Below are positions 21,610 through 32,352 of a stretch of DNA of 64,000 nt, piece by piece. The notes under the pieces are model-generated. The model saw only the letters and a list, made by a program, of their open reading frames with translations. It was not told the DNA's origin and did not search any database. Within the stretch, counting starts at the first letter, position 1; every line of letters begins with the position of its first letter. The position numbers and the translations under genes were made by a program. Source of the DNA: Candidula unifasciata (Eukaryota > Mollusca > Gastropoda > Stylommatophora > Geomitridae); assembly GCA_905116865.2 (NCBI GenBank), contig CAJHNH020000702.1, forward strand, positions 487,501-551,500, in the 5' to 3' direction.

Positions 21610-21815
21610 TGAATTTCTACCCCACCAGGACATCACACAAGCGATAAACACCCGATGACACATAGTGCCACCATGCGGATGAAGATCACCGTGGAGAGGT
21701 CCCAGAAACCGCGTTCAGACAATTGGCCATACTGATGGCCTGCCTATATTGCGGCCCCTGGCAAAAGCCAGAGTGGGGCTTCAAATAAGAAAAAATTACG
21801 TCTTGAAAAGGACGT
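21610..21815 (+). repeat. Interspersed repeat 'ATCACACAAGCGATAAAC' family
   Basis: A nearly full copy without a long C tract ('gcggcccctggcaaaagcca'). Confidence 0.85.
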
Positions 21816-22239
21816 AAGTAGGTATTATGTAAGTAATTGAGACGGAGGAGCGCATTGGCGAGGATTCTAGCCTTATCCTAGGAAGAGGAAATGTAACCTG
21901 AAAACTTTATCTTATGGCAGGGCAGACCAGGCCCTTAGCCTTAGCTGGCAGCTGGTGATGCTCTGATAGGCGGACAGATAGAGCACTTCTCTTCTGATCC
22001 AGCAGCTTCTGCAGCCTGCTTTGTTCCAAATGTACTGATGTTACCTATTCTTTGGGGTAAACAAGGCAGGCTGAGATAGGGATCATGATGCATAGGCAAC
22101 ATATGGTCTCTACAATACTGCCCAGGCTTTGTGCTATGGAGAGAATGAACTTCATCCTTGGCCTTAATCAGTTTCGGAAACAAATTGAGAGGCAGCAGTT
22201 ACAGTTTATAATGCCTTGTCAATTGGCGGCTGACCTCTC

Positions 22240-22485
22240 CTAGGATATAAAGATGTGTGCAAGCTGGACATGAAGGATACAGGTATTGAAGTGAACTCGT
22301 GGGAACAAAATGCCATGGACCATGTTGTGTGGAAAGGGCACATCAGGAAGGGAATGAGAGTGAAGGAAGAAATGACTGCAGAAAGAATGACAGCTGAGTG
22401 TCTAAGAAGAAACAGACTAAACACAAATGTTGACAACAATTGTTCTGAAATCCCATGCTATCATTGCCGAAGGCGGGTCTTGCTA
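22240..22485 (+). pseudogene. LINE ORF2 C-terminus ('KRDMK...W' family)
   Basis: The + strand reads CKLDMKDTGIEVNSWEQNAM and then KGHIRKGMRVKEE. This resembles the 'CKRDMK.L.I....WE..A.DR..WR' tail of RTE-like LINE proteins, followed by a Cys pair (PCYHCRRR). Confidence 0.7.
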
Positions 22486-22949
22486 GTTATATTCGCCATC
22501 GCTATAAGCTGTGAGTCCCGTGCCTCCTCGTAGCGCGATATAACACTGTCATCTGGAAAGACAGAAAGCTGCCAATGATGACAGTGGGTGTTCCGTAAGG
22601 TTTCATAAATAAGGAAAATAAATTCACTACCTACACCAATACAGGCTGTGTTAATGTTCTTCATCTGCGGAGGACACACATCAAAACGTGTTTTCAAAAC
22701 TATGGTGGACATGTAGCGCATATTAAAGAAATAAATATGATTTTCATTTATAAAATGTGGTTGTTTTTTTTCCTATGCATAGAAACTTATGGGACACCCT
22801 GAAAAAATGACTTGAGTAGACATTGCAATAACAACAGAGAATGGGAAGAAGGAGAAATGAGGTGGATGACAATAACAGCAAGAAGAATAAAACAGAAACA
22901 CAATCTATTATATTTTCTCTTATATAATCCATTCTATTGTGTCACATTG

Positions 22950-23405
22950 TCTGATCCACTATCTTCTGCATCTTCTGTTGCTATATTTACTACATTGTCA
23001 CCTCCATTTTCATTCACATAACCTTTTCTAATATCTTATACACCACCTATTCCTATATTCTCTATGTCCTCTCCATTTACATTTGCAGCCTTGGTTCCAG
23101 TATTTTTACACCATCTATTCCTAATTTCCCAAGATCATCTGCTGACTTTCTCTCACATCATCTGCTCCAATTTCTTTTACATCATCTATTCCTATATTGA
23201 CTATATCATTGGATCTGTTTTCATTTACAACTTCTGTTCCAGTATTTTTTACACAATCTATACCTGTGATTATTACATCATCTCCTCCACGTTTGTTCAC
23301 ATCATCTGCTCCAATTTCTTTTACACCATTGACTCCTACATTCAAAATGCCATCTCTTCCATTTTCAGTTCCATCATTTGCTCCAGTATCTTTTGCACGT
23401 ATGTA
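22950..23405. repeat. Degenerate TC/AT-rich minisatellite
   Basis: Variants of 'tcatctgctccaatttcttt' and 'acatcatctattcctatatt' recur with a period near 36-39 bases. No gene was found; the open frames are periodic. Confidence 0.65.
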
Positions 23406-23640
23406 TGTAAGTTCTACCCCACCAGGACCTCACACAAAGCAATAAACACCCGGTGACACAAAGTGCCACCATGCGGATTAGGATCATCTGAGGAGAGGTC
23501 CCAGAAATGCTTGTTCAGCATTTCTGGCCATATTTATGGCCTGGCTATATTTGAGGCCTGGCTATATTTGAGGCCCCCAGCAAAAGCCATGGTGGGGCTT
23601 CAAATAACCCAAAAATTGCATCCCACAAGGGGGTGCTGTG
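23405..23640 (+). repeat. Interspersed repeat 'ATCACACAAGCGATAAAC' family
   Basis: This copy has a short internal duplication of 'ggcctggctatatttgaggc'. It ends in 'aattgcatcccacaagggg', 92 bases before the next PDE9A exon. Confidence 0.8.
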
Positions 23641-23731
23641 AGGATACCAAAATCTTGTACATCATCTATTATTTTTATTCACTATGTCATCCACTCCAGT
23701 CTTGTTCAGATGATCTCTTCCATGACAACAG

Positions 23732-23848
23732 GGTATGACCATGCTGATACTGGCCACCGACATGGCCAGGCATGGGGAAATCATGGAAAGTTTCAAAGAA
23801 AAGATCGCTGCCGGCTTCGACGACAAAAACAAAGATCACCTGGACACG
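23732..23848 (+). CDS. PDE9A: PDE9A exon: ILATDMARH helix
   Basis: This exon has 39 codons, with borders 'tgacaacag|GGT' and 'ACG|gtatgc', phase 0. It encodes [20 protein letters not shown] and FKEKIAAGFDDKNKDHLDT, against human [20 protein letters not shown]. The ATDMARH block is diagnostic of class I cyclic-nucleotide phosphodiesterases. The following loop is slightly longer and more polar than in human. Confidence 0.98.
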
Positions 23849-24500
23849 GTATGCCTACTTGTTTTTGTTTTTTTAACCTTTCTTAACAGTCATTTAGTCT
23901 TCCAACTTCAACAAAGCGTGATTCTTTAACTGTTTCATTCCTGCCAGTGAAACCCACACAGAATGCACATTGCTGTTTTTCCTTCACCTACATTTTTTTC
24001 ATTGATTAGTGTTCCATGTTTGTGTGTGTTACGATGAGATGTTTTTCAGATAATATAGTTCCTCACTGAATCTGTTTGCTGGATGTTGATTGAGTGTTTC
24101 AGCCACTATTGGACTTGTCTTTGAAAACAGTGTCTTATGCATAAACAGAGCACAGAAAACACAGAATCCTCACAGTTAGCAAACATCATAAGAAAAGACA
24201 AATTATACGTAAAACAACGTAAAACATCATTGACCTATTACTGTTAGTAGTTCCCTGTGCCTAGAAAAACAGTGTTGAAGACAATGTTGCTGAAATCTTA
24301 GTTTTTGTGTCATCCAACAAGAAAGTAAAAGTCATTATTTAAATATAATAATAATAATAATAGAATGAGTTTGTTTGGTTAGTGTGAGTAAGTGATGATC
24401 CATTTGCATCATCATCTTCAAGTGGATTGCCACAATCTGATATCTTCAACAGCATATGTCAGTTTGTGTGCCGACGACACACCTGCATGCCATGAGATTG
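23849..24500. other. Intron sequence, mostly unique
   Basis: Only a short (AAT)n run near 24350 and a weak LINE trace near 24410 were noticed. Confidence 0.4.
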
Positions 24501-24504
24501 CACC

Positions 24505-24755
24505 CTCAGAGAAATGGGAAAGATAGAGGACTTTGGGGGCAGTGAATCCACATCACTCGCCAGAATGGCAGACTTTGGAATTAAGATCGGCATACCAAAA
24601 AACGAGACGCACACCAGACACACCAGAAGACTTGTTAATCAACATAGAACTGGTATTATTAGCCATCGGACGTTAAGGTTCATACTGAAGGGAGGATCTG
24701 AGCACCTATGGACATGTCCCGAGTGCAATGATGAAAAGTCAACTAACTAACTAGC
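24505..24755 (+). pseudogene. 3' end of an RNase H-bearing LINE (I-like family)
   Basis: It matches the ends of the copies at 38540 and 52700: 'cactcgccagaatggcagac', 'agaagacttgttaatcaaca' and 'cacctatggacatgtcc'. It ends with a short 'aactaactaac' tail. Confidence 0.8.
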
Positions 24756-24784
24756 TGCACCCTGCATCATCTCTCTCATCAGCT

Positions 24785-24880
24785 CTCCATGATGTCTAAC
24801 ATGGTAAAAGTACCTCAGCTTTCAGGACAGGAGATGCTGTTTATGAACCAATTCTCCTCAATAGTTCTTCTATAGAGATG
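24785..24880 (-). pseudogene. Short LINE ORF2 trace, minus strand
   Basis: 'acctcagctttcaggacagg' and 'gatgctgtttatgaaccaat' resemble the ILKDLN-family LINE at 20385 (reverse strand: W-L-I/L-N-S-I-L-x-x-K-L). Confidence 0.5.
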
Positions 24881-24984
24881 TGAATACTGGCATTGTCAGA
24901 AAACTGGAGACTGGAGAATATGTTTTGAGAAGAATTATTGAGAATATGATGGGCAGATGATGAGTGGGCTGAGAAAGGTGAAGA

Positions 24985-25400
24985 AAGGGCTGCTTCGAGC
25001 AAAGTGGCAAGCTTTACTGGGAAGGTCACGGATAGAGAGCATACTTTGGATCTTGTCTCCAGACCATGCGGGCGTGGTGGGTAATGAACAGGCAGATTGA
25101 CTGGATCTGCACCACTGGGTGGTGAATTGATACAGGACAGGGCAGATGTGGTCAAGGCCCTGTGGAAACAAGCAACGGAATCAGTAGAGAAACAAGATTA
25201 TTATGGCCTGGAGAGAATGAGACACCCGGTTGTAACCAGAGGGTCTAGCCATCTCACTACACACAGAGGAAGGGCGAGACGGACATATAACAAGATTGTG
25301 ACCGGTACCATCGGTATTGGAACTCTGCACTGGCTGCTGAAGATTACGACAGAGCACCCATGGAAATATCCAGAGTGGTCTGATGTCAATTCTTGACTCA
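24985..25400 (+). pseudogene. LINE fragment: RNase H end and C-terminal tail
   Basis: The best-preserved copy of this family: 'gcgggcgtggtgggtaatga' (AGVVGNEQ), then ADVVKALWKQATESVEKQDY and a tail ending at the VNS stop. A stop replaces the Ala-Asp-Arg site ('gcagattgact'). Confidence 0.8.
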
Positions 25401-25951
25401 ACTCAACTTAACTGGACAGAGAGGAAAGAAAATGCTCAAATGCTGGTAGCTGAAGAAATCAGTGGATCGTTTAAACCAGTGATTCCCCCAGGGAGCCACG
25501 AGCTCTTCACAGTGGCACTGCAAAATATTCGAAGATACACAAGTTTTTTTTTTTTTTATCTCTTACATACGAATAGTCATACATTTACTTAGGTTAAGGC
25601 GCCGTGGAAAAATGTTAATTGAAAAAAGGAGCTGCGACTAAGACAAGTTTGGGAAACACTGGTTTAAACAATGACAGAGGAAAAAGTATATGGAAAGTTT
25701 CATCAGCCAGGTAAGGAATAGATATATAACCAACAACTTTATTACAGTGTCAAAGGACTAGGGGATTGGAAAATGAGAAATGCTGATGGCTGTTGCAGGA
25801 CAGGCACTTGAAGAAAAAGAAGACAAAAATCTGTATACAAGGTTATCTAACAGGCACAGGAAAGATAAGTTCATACATGGCTGTGAAAATTTCAGAATTA
25901 TTATTATCATTGATAGTGTCATGAATGTACAGGGATTTACTCCATTAACAG

Positions 25952-26056
25952 CTGAAGATGGTCCTTATCAAATGTTGTGATATCTCCAATGAAGTCCGCC
26001 CTACAGAAGTTTCCGAGCCCTGGGTCGACTGTCTTTTAGAGGAGTACTTTAATCAG
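25952..26056 (+). CDS. PDE9A: PDE9A exon: catalytic aspartate and substrate pocket
   Basis: This exon has 35 codons, with borders 'ccattaacag|CTG' and 'CAG|gttagt', phase 0. It encodes [17 protein letters not shown] and [18 protein letters not shown]. The Asp of CCDISNE matches the metal-binding D402 of human PDE9A2. The Asn-Glu, Leu-Leu and Tyr match pocket residues N405/E406, L420/L421 and Y424. Only conservative changes separate it from the human exon. Confidence 0.98.
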
Positions 26057-26439
26057 GTTAGTGACCTTTCCTTCATCTTCCGCTTTTGTAAGGGATTTTA
26101 TGTATTCCTGTTTGTAAATGTAAATGTCTATTTATGTTGTGTGCTGTTGAAGGCTTTCTAGCTGCAACATTCACTTATCGCTTGAGATTGTGATAATATC
26201 AAGCTGAGTAGCTCTACTTTCATTTGCTTTGATATCTTTTCATGTGCTTCAGTGTGTGTGTGTCCATTCCTTCTTCAGTTGTCTTCATCATCGTTTCTTT
26301 TTGTTTATGCTAAAAAGTATGAGCAATGTTTTGAAATAATGTACATCTGTTGGTACTTTTAGGGGCATGAAATATGACATATATTTTTTTATTTTATTCT
26401 TCTGTGGGTACTTTTAGTGGCATGACGTATGAGAGGTAA

Positions 26440-26715
26440 GTTAAGTAAGTAAAGGACCCTTTTCCACGCCTTTAGGCGCATAGGGCATAAAGGGCTAGAC
26501 CTATATTTTTATAGACTAATCGGCACAAGATGGCTGATGTGGTCAGCATCACGCTGGCTGCCTTTACCTCCCGGGACTGCACCTGGTACCTACTCAAGGC
26601 TGGGTCAATCTGGGAGTCAAGGTCATTTTTTAAAAGAGTCCGGCTCCGCCAGGGAGCGAACCCACGACCTTCCGATCCACACGCGAGCATGTAACCGCTA
26701 CGCCACGGAGAGGTA
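26440..26715 (-). repeat. tRNA-derived SINE ('AAGGTCATGGGTT' family), minus strand
   Basis: In reverse complement it matches 15845-16085 over nearly its whole length. The B-box complement is 'gggagcgaaccc', and the A-box side ends 'gtaaccgctacgccacgga'. Confidence 0.85.
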
Positions 26716-26796
26716 TTTTCACATAATGTTCTTCTGTTAGTACCTTTTTTGGCATGAAAGATGACAAATATATTTAAATTATACTTTTCTCCTACA

Positions 26797-27000
26797 TTGG
26801 AGAACATGGTGACAACTGCAAAGATCAGTGGAAAAGGGGATAGAGGCAGACCAATAGAGATGATGCTGGATTGACTGAAACAATGGCATGGAGGGATATC
26901 ATCAAGAGAGCTGTTCCAGGCAACCAGAGATCGTTATCTGTGGAGACGCATGAGCGCCTATGCCAGTTTGTATGGACATGGGGATGATGATGAATCTGTG
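26797..27000 (+). pseudogene. LINE ORF2 3' end, upstream of two direct copies
   Basis: Nearly the same sequence as 27145-27333: 'gatcagtggaaaagggg', 'agagatgatgctgga' and 'gagagctgttccaggcaacc'. The copy carries stops. Confidence 0.85.
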
Positions 27001-27009
27001 TGAGACGAA

Positions 27010-27335
27010 TGTTACGAATACCTTAGACGGCCAGAGTAACTAACAACGATTGCTTGAAAGAAGCCAATGAAAGCAGATCTCTATATACAACAATAAGAAA
27101 GAGACAAACACTGTTCTTTGGCCACATAATGAGAAGAGAGACATTGGAGAACATCGTGACAACTGGAAAGATCAGTGGAAAAGGGGGTAGAGGCAGACCA
27201 AGAGAGATGATGCTGGATGGGCTGAAACGATGGCATGGAGGAATATCATCAAGAGAGCTGTTCCAGGCAACCAGGGATCATGATCTGTGGAGACGCATGA
27301 GCACCTACACCAGTTGGCAGGGTACATGATGATGA
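27010..27335 (+). pseudogene. LINE ORF2 C-terminal fragment, downstream copy
   Basis: The + strand reads RKRQTLFFGHIMRRE, ENIVTTGKISGKGGRGRPRE and ELFQATRDHDLWRRM, ending 'gggtacatgatgatgaa'. It is the cleanest example of the TGA-tailed LINE family in the window. Confidence 0.88.
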
Positions 27336-27764
27336 ATCTTCTCCTGGTACTTTTGTTGGTACAGTGGCTAATATTCTTGCCTGCGGTCCCAGTGGTCATA
27401 TGTTCCAATATACATTATGCAAGGAGTATTTTTAAAATTTAAAAAAAATGGTACAAGATGATGATGATGAAGGATTTGTTAAAATAACTGTATTTGCTGA
27501 AATGTACGGCCTTGAGAACTGAGTAAGCAATCTTAGCGACAATCAATCTAACTCATGAGTTCTCTATTACTGGCAAGATTCAGCTGCATAACAGGAAATG
27601 AATCCAGGATTCATGACCTGGGTTGGCCGAACCCCAGAGAGAGTAAAGAAGGTCGAAATACCAAAACATTCAAAGAAGGGGGAACAACTTCTGCTGATCA
27701 GGAAACTCATGTTGTGCTTGTTCCTCTTGGAGTTTCTACTGCATGACTGTTAAAATGTTCACAG
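27336..27764. other. Intron sequence without recognised features
   Basis: No repeat family or exon was recognised, apart from a short (GAT)n at about 27458. Confidence 0.4.
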
Positions 27765-27893
27765 AGTGACAGAGAGAAGGTAGAAGGTCTGCCGGTGGCT
27801 CCGTTCATGGACCGGGACAAGGTGACCAAGCCCACAGCTCAGATTGGGTTCATCAAGTTTGTGCTCATCCCCATGTTTGAAACTGTTGCTAGG
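27765..27893 (+). CDS. PDE9A: PDE9A exon: glutamine/phenylalanine clamp
   Basis: This exon has 43 codons, with borders 'tgttcacag|AGT' and 'AGG|gtgagt', phase 0. It encodes [32 protein letters not shown] and [11 protein letters not shown]. The AQIGF block carries the invariant purine-binding Gln (Q453) and stacking Phe (F456). The Ala before Gln is also the residue found in human PDE9A. The Phe of APFMD matches F441, another pocket residue. Confidence 0.98.
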
Positions 27894-28009
27894 GTGAGTC
27901 TGCTTGCTTGATGTTGATTTTTTTTTTTTTTTTTTTTACAGGATTTCATTGCTTCATTATTTATGTCTTTGTCGTTATGAAAACTGCTATTATCATGTCA
28001 TCATCTTCA

Positions 28010-28320
28010 TCATGTAGCAGGTCCTTTGCAGAACGTCGCTCTCCTCACAGTCTGCCTGAAAGAAACTCGGTCTCTCGCCAGTTCTCCCACCTCATGAACT
28101 TTCAAACTCAAGGAGTCACTTATATCCTGTGCCCATCTTCGTGTCAGTCGGCCCCTGCCCCTCCTTCCTGGTACCATGCCTTCTGCTATAATTTTTCCCA
28201 AACCGTTGTGGCGCTTGATATGACCAAAATATTTCAGCTTTTGAGACATGATGCTGTTTATTAGCCAATCTTCCTTCATGTTCAGATCTTTCAAGATGTC
28301 AATATTTCTTCTCCTCATAT
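28010..28320 (-). pseudogene. LINE ORF2 C-terminal fragment, minus strand
   Basis: An open minus-strand frame reads NIDILKDLNMKEDWLINSIM, KLKYFGHIKRHNGLGKIIAE, GMVPGRRGRGRLTRRW and TFCKGPAT. It is truncated at its 5' side by a short tandem repeat at 28335. Confidence 0.88.
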
Positions 28321-28334
28321 TACCATGCAGTAGG

Positions 28335-28455
28335 TTAAAAAGTCAGTTGCATATCCTCAGTTGCATATCCTCAGTTGCATATCCTCAATTGCATATCCTT
28401 AGTTGCATATCCTCAGTTGCATATCCTCAGTTGCATATCCTCAGTTGCATATCCT
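28335..28455. repeat. 14-bp tandem repeat (about 9 units)
   Basis: The unit CAGTTGCATATCCT is repeated with few changes. Confidence 0.92.
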
Positions 28456-28499
28456 TTACAAGATGTTGCAGAACAACCTTAATATTTGTTGGCTGTTGC

Positions 28500-28690
28500 G
28501 GTTTTCTTGGCAAATTTTATGTTCAGTAGTTTGCATTCCTTACTGAACCATCAGCTCTCTGCACCACTGTCGAAACCAATGTAGGACATTTTGCTGCCAA
28601 ATAGTCTGCAGCTGGGATTGAACCAGGTACCCCTGCATTAGGAAGCGTGTTCGCAACACCTAAGCCACAGAGACCAACACTTAGGTACTT
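28500..28690 (-). repeat. tRNA-derived SINE ('GGACGTAAATTTGCC' body), minus strand
   Basis: A diverged copy. 'agctgggattgaaccaggta' complements the B box, and 'cacctaagccacagagacc' the A box. Confidence 0.65.
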
Positions 28691-28789
28691 TACCTACAAC
28701 TGCATCTCATGAAATGAACATTTTATGCAATAAAACCATGTCACTGAGGTTTTTTGTTTTTTTAAAGTTTGTTTTTTGCATGCTGTATA

Positions 28790-29185
28790 ATATAAAACCA
28801 GTTGTAACATACGGTTTTGAATCCTAGACAATTAATAAACAAGGTGAACAATATCTTGAGGCCTCAGTGGTTTTACATGAGAATCCTTAGAATTCCTTGG
28901 ACAGCCAAAAACAGCAACACAGACGTTTTTAAAAAAGGGTGATGGCTCAAAGACACCTTATCACAAACATCACTATTTTTTGGTCATGTTATGAGAAAAA
29001 GAAAACTAGTACATGAAAGATCTGTGGAACAAGAGACAGAAGAAACAACTTGAGATGATTTTTGGCTGCCTTTTGTCATGGCATAGAAGGGTGTCAACAC
29101 ATGAGCTGATACATGTCATTAAAGGTCGCAGTTTGTGGCAAGGCTTGATTACCCATGTCAGGTGGCAAGACACTTGATGAGGACT
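28790..29185 (+). pseudogene. LINE ORF2 C-terminal fragment
   Basis: The broken frame is collinear with 2180-2610: 'ggttttgaatcctagaca', 'agaattccttggacagccaa', 'tttggtcatgttatgagaaa' and an end in 'gacacttgatgagga'. Confidence 0.78.
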
Positions 29186-29199
29186 CATAGAGCGTGTTC

Positions 29200-29640
29200 A
29201 GAAAGGTGGAGACAGGCATTCTCTATGCAGAGTGGCAAGCATTACTTCAGAGGTCCCAGGTAGTTAGCTTCCTTTGGATATTTTCTCCAGATTACACCAA
29301 TGTGTTGGGAGATGAACAGGCAGATAGACTGGCCGGTTCTGCATCACTTGGTGGTGAATTGATGTATGACAAGCTAGACATTGTAAGGGCCCTTTGGGAA
29401 TGAGTGAACAGTGCCGATGCATCGATAGATCATTACGGTCTGAGGAGAATGGCTCTGTGGGGAGTTAACAGGGGATCTGGCGGATGCTGAACACTCAGGG
29501 AAAGGGTCAGACGAATATACAATCAGACAGTTACTGGTACCATTGGAATTGGAACTCTTTATTTGCTGCTGAAGATTGGGATGGAGCGCTTATGTGAGTG
29601 GCCCAAGTGCTGTGATGTAGATTCTTGATTCAACATCTGA
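29200..29640 (+). pseudogene. LINE fragment: RNase H end and C-terminal tail
   Basis: 'gatgaacaggcagatagac' (DEQADRLAGSASLGGEL) is followed by the family tail 'cagacagttactggtaccat' and a VDS stop. It is a dead copy. Confidence 0.8.
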
Positions 29641-30166
29641 TGATAAGGATGTACTTTGCAGAACAACATTCCCTTCAAGACTCACCAGTAGGTTTCTTGG
29701 TCCATTGTGCTGTGAATTTCCATGCTTCAGGAGTCATCGTTATCATTGGTACTTCTTTCCTGTGTGGTTCAGGGGCCAGTTTGGGTGGGGAAGGGGTAGG
29801 GGGGGGGGGACACAATTGTATCCAGTGTTATTTAATTACAAGCATGTCATTAGAGAACATAAAATGAAATGTATTCAAGAGGAGTGAAGAAAAAATAGAA
29901 TTGTCTGGGCAATCATTAGTATAAACTGTTAGGGAAAATTAAAAAATGTTCTAATTTGAACACATTCTGAGAAGAAACAGACAGAGAATCATCAAACAGG
30001 CAGTGAAAAAGGAAAAATAGGGGGGATTTGGGTGATGTGGACACCCAAGAAAAATCTAAAGGCAGACATTGATGAGAGAACCCACACAGGGAGAATGAGA
30101 TATCAAAAGTTAAGGTTTGCTGGAATCAGAAATACTGGTCCAAAAGGTGCAGATATCATAGCCTGG
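29641..30166. other. Intron sequence without recognised features
   Basis: A G-rich run lies at about 29788-29810. 29940-30060 may be an old LINE trace, but I could not identify it. Confidence 0.35.
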
Positions 30167-30174
30167 CTCTAATA

Positions 30175-31052
30175 CAGCAGATTTCAACCTGTGGGTCATG
30201 ACCTTTTTGAGGGTCAAACAACCCTTTCACAAAGGTCACCTAAGACCGTCAGAAAACACAAATTCACTGAAGTTCTGAAGCAGCAATGAAAATAATTTTA
30301 TGTTGGGGGTCACCACAACATGAGGAACTGTATTAAAGGGTCACCACAACATGAGGAACTGTATTAAAGGGTCACCACAACATGAGGAACTGTATTAAAG
30401 GGTCACCACAACACGAGGAACTGTATTAAAGGGTCACCACAACATGAGGAACTGTATTAAAGGGTCACCACAACATGAGGAACTGTATTAAAGGGTGACC
30501 ACAACATGAGGAACTGTATTAAAGGGTCACCACAACACGAGGAACTGTATTAAAGGGTCGCCACAACACGAGGAACTGTCTTAAAGGGTCACCACAACAT
30601 GAGGAACTGTATTAAAGGGTGGCCACAACATGAGGAACTGTATTAATGGATCACCACAACACGAGGAACTGTATTAAAGGGTCGCCACAACATGAGGAAC
30701 TGTATTAATGGATCACCACAACACGAGGAACTGTATTAAAGGGTCGCCACAACATAAGGAACTGTATTAAAGGGTCACCACAACATGAGGAACTGTATTA
30801 AAGGGTGGCCACAACATGAGGAACTGTATTAATGGATCACCACAACATGAGGAACTGTATTAAAGGGTCACCACAACATGAGGAACTGTATTAAAGGGTC
30901 ACCACAACATGAGGAACTGTATTAAAGGGTCACCACAACATGAGGAACTGTATTAAAGGGTCACCACAACATGAGGAACTGTATTAAAGGGTCACCACAA
31001 CATGAGGAGCTGTATTAAAGGGTCGCAGCAATATCAAGGTTGAGAACCCCTG
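30175..31052 (+). mobile_element. SPIN-like hAT MITE expanded by an internal 31-bp array
   Basis: The left end, CAGCAGATTTCAACCTGTGG, and the right end, whose reverse complement is CAGGGGTTCTCAACC, match the terminal repeats of SPIN-type hAT non-autonomous elements as I remember them. The interior blocks 'ggtcacctaagaccgtcaga' and 'tgaggaactgtattaaaggg' also match. The flanking octamers CTCTAATA (30167-30174) and CTCTAAAC (31053-31060) look like a diverged 8-bp hAT target duplication. It has no coding capacity. Confidence 0.85.
30308..31020 (+). repeat. 31-bp minisatellite, 23 units, inside the SPIN-like MITE
   Basis: 713 bases make exactly 23 units. Each unit starts GGTCACCACAACATGAGG and ends TATTAAAG; some units have GGTCGCC, the bases that follow the unit in the parent element. 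Confidence 0.95.
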
Positions 31053-31359
31053 CTCTAAACCAAAAACAGACCAAACAGGCTGTCCTTTTAAGGACAAAAA
31101 CAGAAGGAGAAGAATGTGTCCATCTTTGTGCTGGCCGCTTCCTCCCCTTATTTTTTTCATTTTATTCTTTCTAACCGTTTGTGGCATTTAATGTTGTGAA
31201 AGTTTTTCAGGAAAAAAGAAGCAAAACCTTAATATAGTAGCTGAAAGCAAAGGCATTTTTAAAAAAAACATCTGAGATTAAAATTCTATGAACAACATTC
31301 ACCGAAGATGGGAAAATGGATGAAGAAATTAACATCCAATACAGCAAAGAGAGCCAAGT

Positions 31360-31475
31360 AATGTACCCTTGATCACTGCTTTCTCCAGGTCATCGTGACA
31401 TTTAAAATGGCCAAACTACTTCAGATTCGAGGACAGGATGCTGTTTGTAAGCCAGTTCTGAGCCAAGAGAATTTA
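31360..31475 (-). pseudogene. Short LINE ORF2 trace, minus strand
   Basis: 'aaaatggccaaactacttca' and 'gaggacaggatgctgtttgt' match the ILKDLN-family LINE at 20385 in the same order. Confidence 0.5.
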
Positions 31476-31631
31476 GTACTGTAAATAATTTACTGGGGGG
31501 TCGTTTTTCTAAGTTAAAAATTTTTCCATAGCATTAGCAAAATGTTGTCTGTTGGTTTTGTATGTAAATTTGTGTATGTATTTACACTGGTGAAATAAAT
31601 GTTTAACTACTAACACGTTTGATGAATATAG

Positions 31632-31727
31632 GTGTTTCCACAAATTGACGAAGTTATGGTGCAGCCTTTAAGAAATTCTAAAGACAGATATGAGGCAATG
31701 AAATGTTTAGAGGATGCACAGAAAGAG
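31632..31727 (+). CDS. PDE9A: PDE9A exon: C-terminal catalytic helices
   Basis: This exon has 32 codons, with borders 'gaatatag|GTG' and 'GAG|gtaagt', phase 0. It encodes VFPQIDEVMVQPLRNSKDRY and EAMKCLEDAQKE. The human counterpart is LFPMVEEIMLQPLWESRDRY and EELKRIDDAMKE. This is the last helix pair of the catalytic domain. Confidence 0.96.
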
Positions 31728-31781
31728 GTAAGTGGAGAAAAAGTGAGTAAGCCTAGGAGTATATTTAACATTATTCTTAAC

Positions 31782-31865
31782 TCTTTTAGTCCCAGGGGCT
31801 TTAGCAACAGAGGCCTGAGAGGTGGTAATGCAATTTTGAAAGTTCACAAGTGTAACACATTAAAA
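31782..31865 (-). mobile_element. Partial MITE with TIR CTCTTT(G/T)AGTCCC (copy 3)
   Basis: TTAA at 31778-31781 is followed by CTCTTTTAGTCCCAGGGGCT, matching the left end of the copy at 21392. Only about half of the element remains. Confidence 0.65.
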
Positions 31866-31984
31866 GGCTCTCCTCCGAGCTTCTACCCCATATTATGGCA
31901 GCCAAACAAATACCCTAACAGGGCCTCAGTCCTATGCAAAATGCTTCCTGCCGAGGAACAAATCGCGGCAAAACTAGGAACAGC

Positions 31985-32070
31985 TCCGAATAACGAAACA
32001 AATGCTCTGACAGGGTCAGGGGCTGTTGGGGTTGGTTCTGCCACGTCCTGTAAAGGATACGCAACTAAAC
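31985..32070 (+). repeat. SINE 3' end ('CCTGTAAAGGATACGCAACT')
   Basis: 'ggggctgttggggttggttc' and the terminal block match 44300-44352. Upstream sequence (about 31870-31985, 'ccctaacagggcctcagtc') is shared with the palindromic element at 54420-54890. Confidence 0.65.
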
Positions 32071-32185
32071 TTTTGTACCAGCTGACTTTGTTATCATGGT
32101 ACTCTTTTCACTAACCTCTGAACCACAGTGCTGCACAATAAGTAGTATCTAATGCCTATGTAGAAAATATTTGTGTGCTTTTGCT

Positions 32186-32352
32186 GTGTAGTTAATTTTA
32201 TTACTTTTGCTGTAATGTTAACTGCACTACCTTTGATTTAAAGTTAAGTGAATTACCTTTGCTGTAAAGTTAACTGAATTACCTTTACTGTAAAGTTAAC
32301 TGAATTACCTTCATTGTGAAGTTAACTGAATTACCTTTGCTCTAAAGTTAAC
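32186..32352. repeat. 26-bp minisatellite, left part
   Basis: The unit AAAGTTAACTGAATTACCTT plus TGCTGT repeats about six times, then is interrupted at 32353 by a retroposon. Confidence 0.9.

Noticed and set aside
28335..28455. CRISPR-like array
   Set aside because: The 14-bp units are directly adjacent with no spacers, in a eukaryotic intron.
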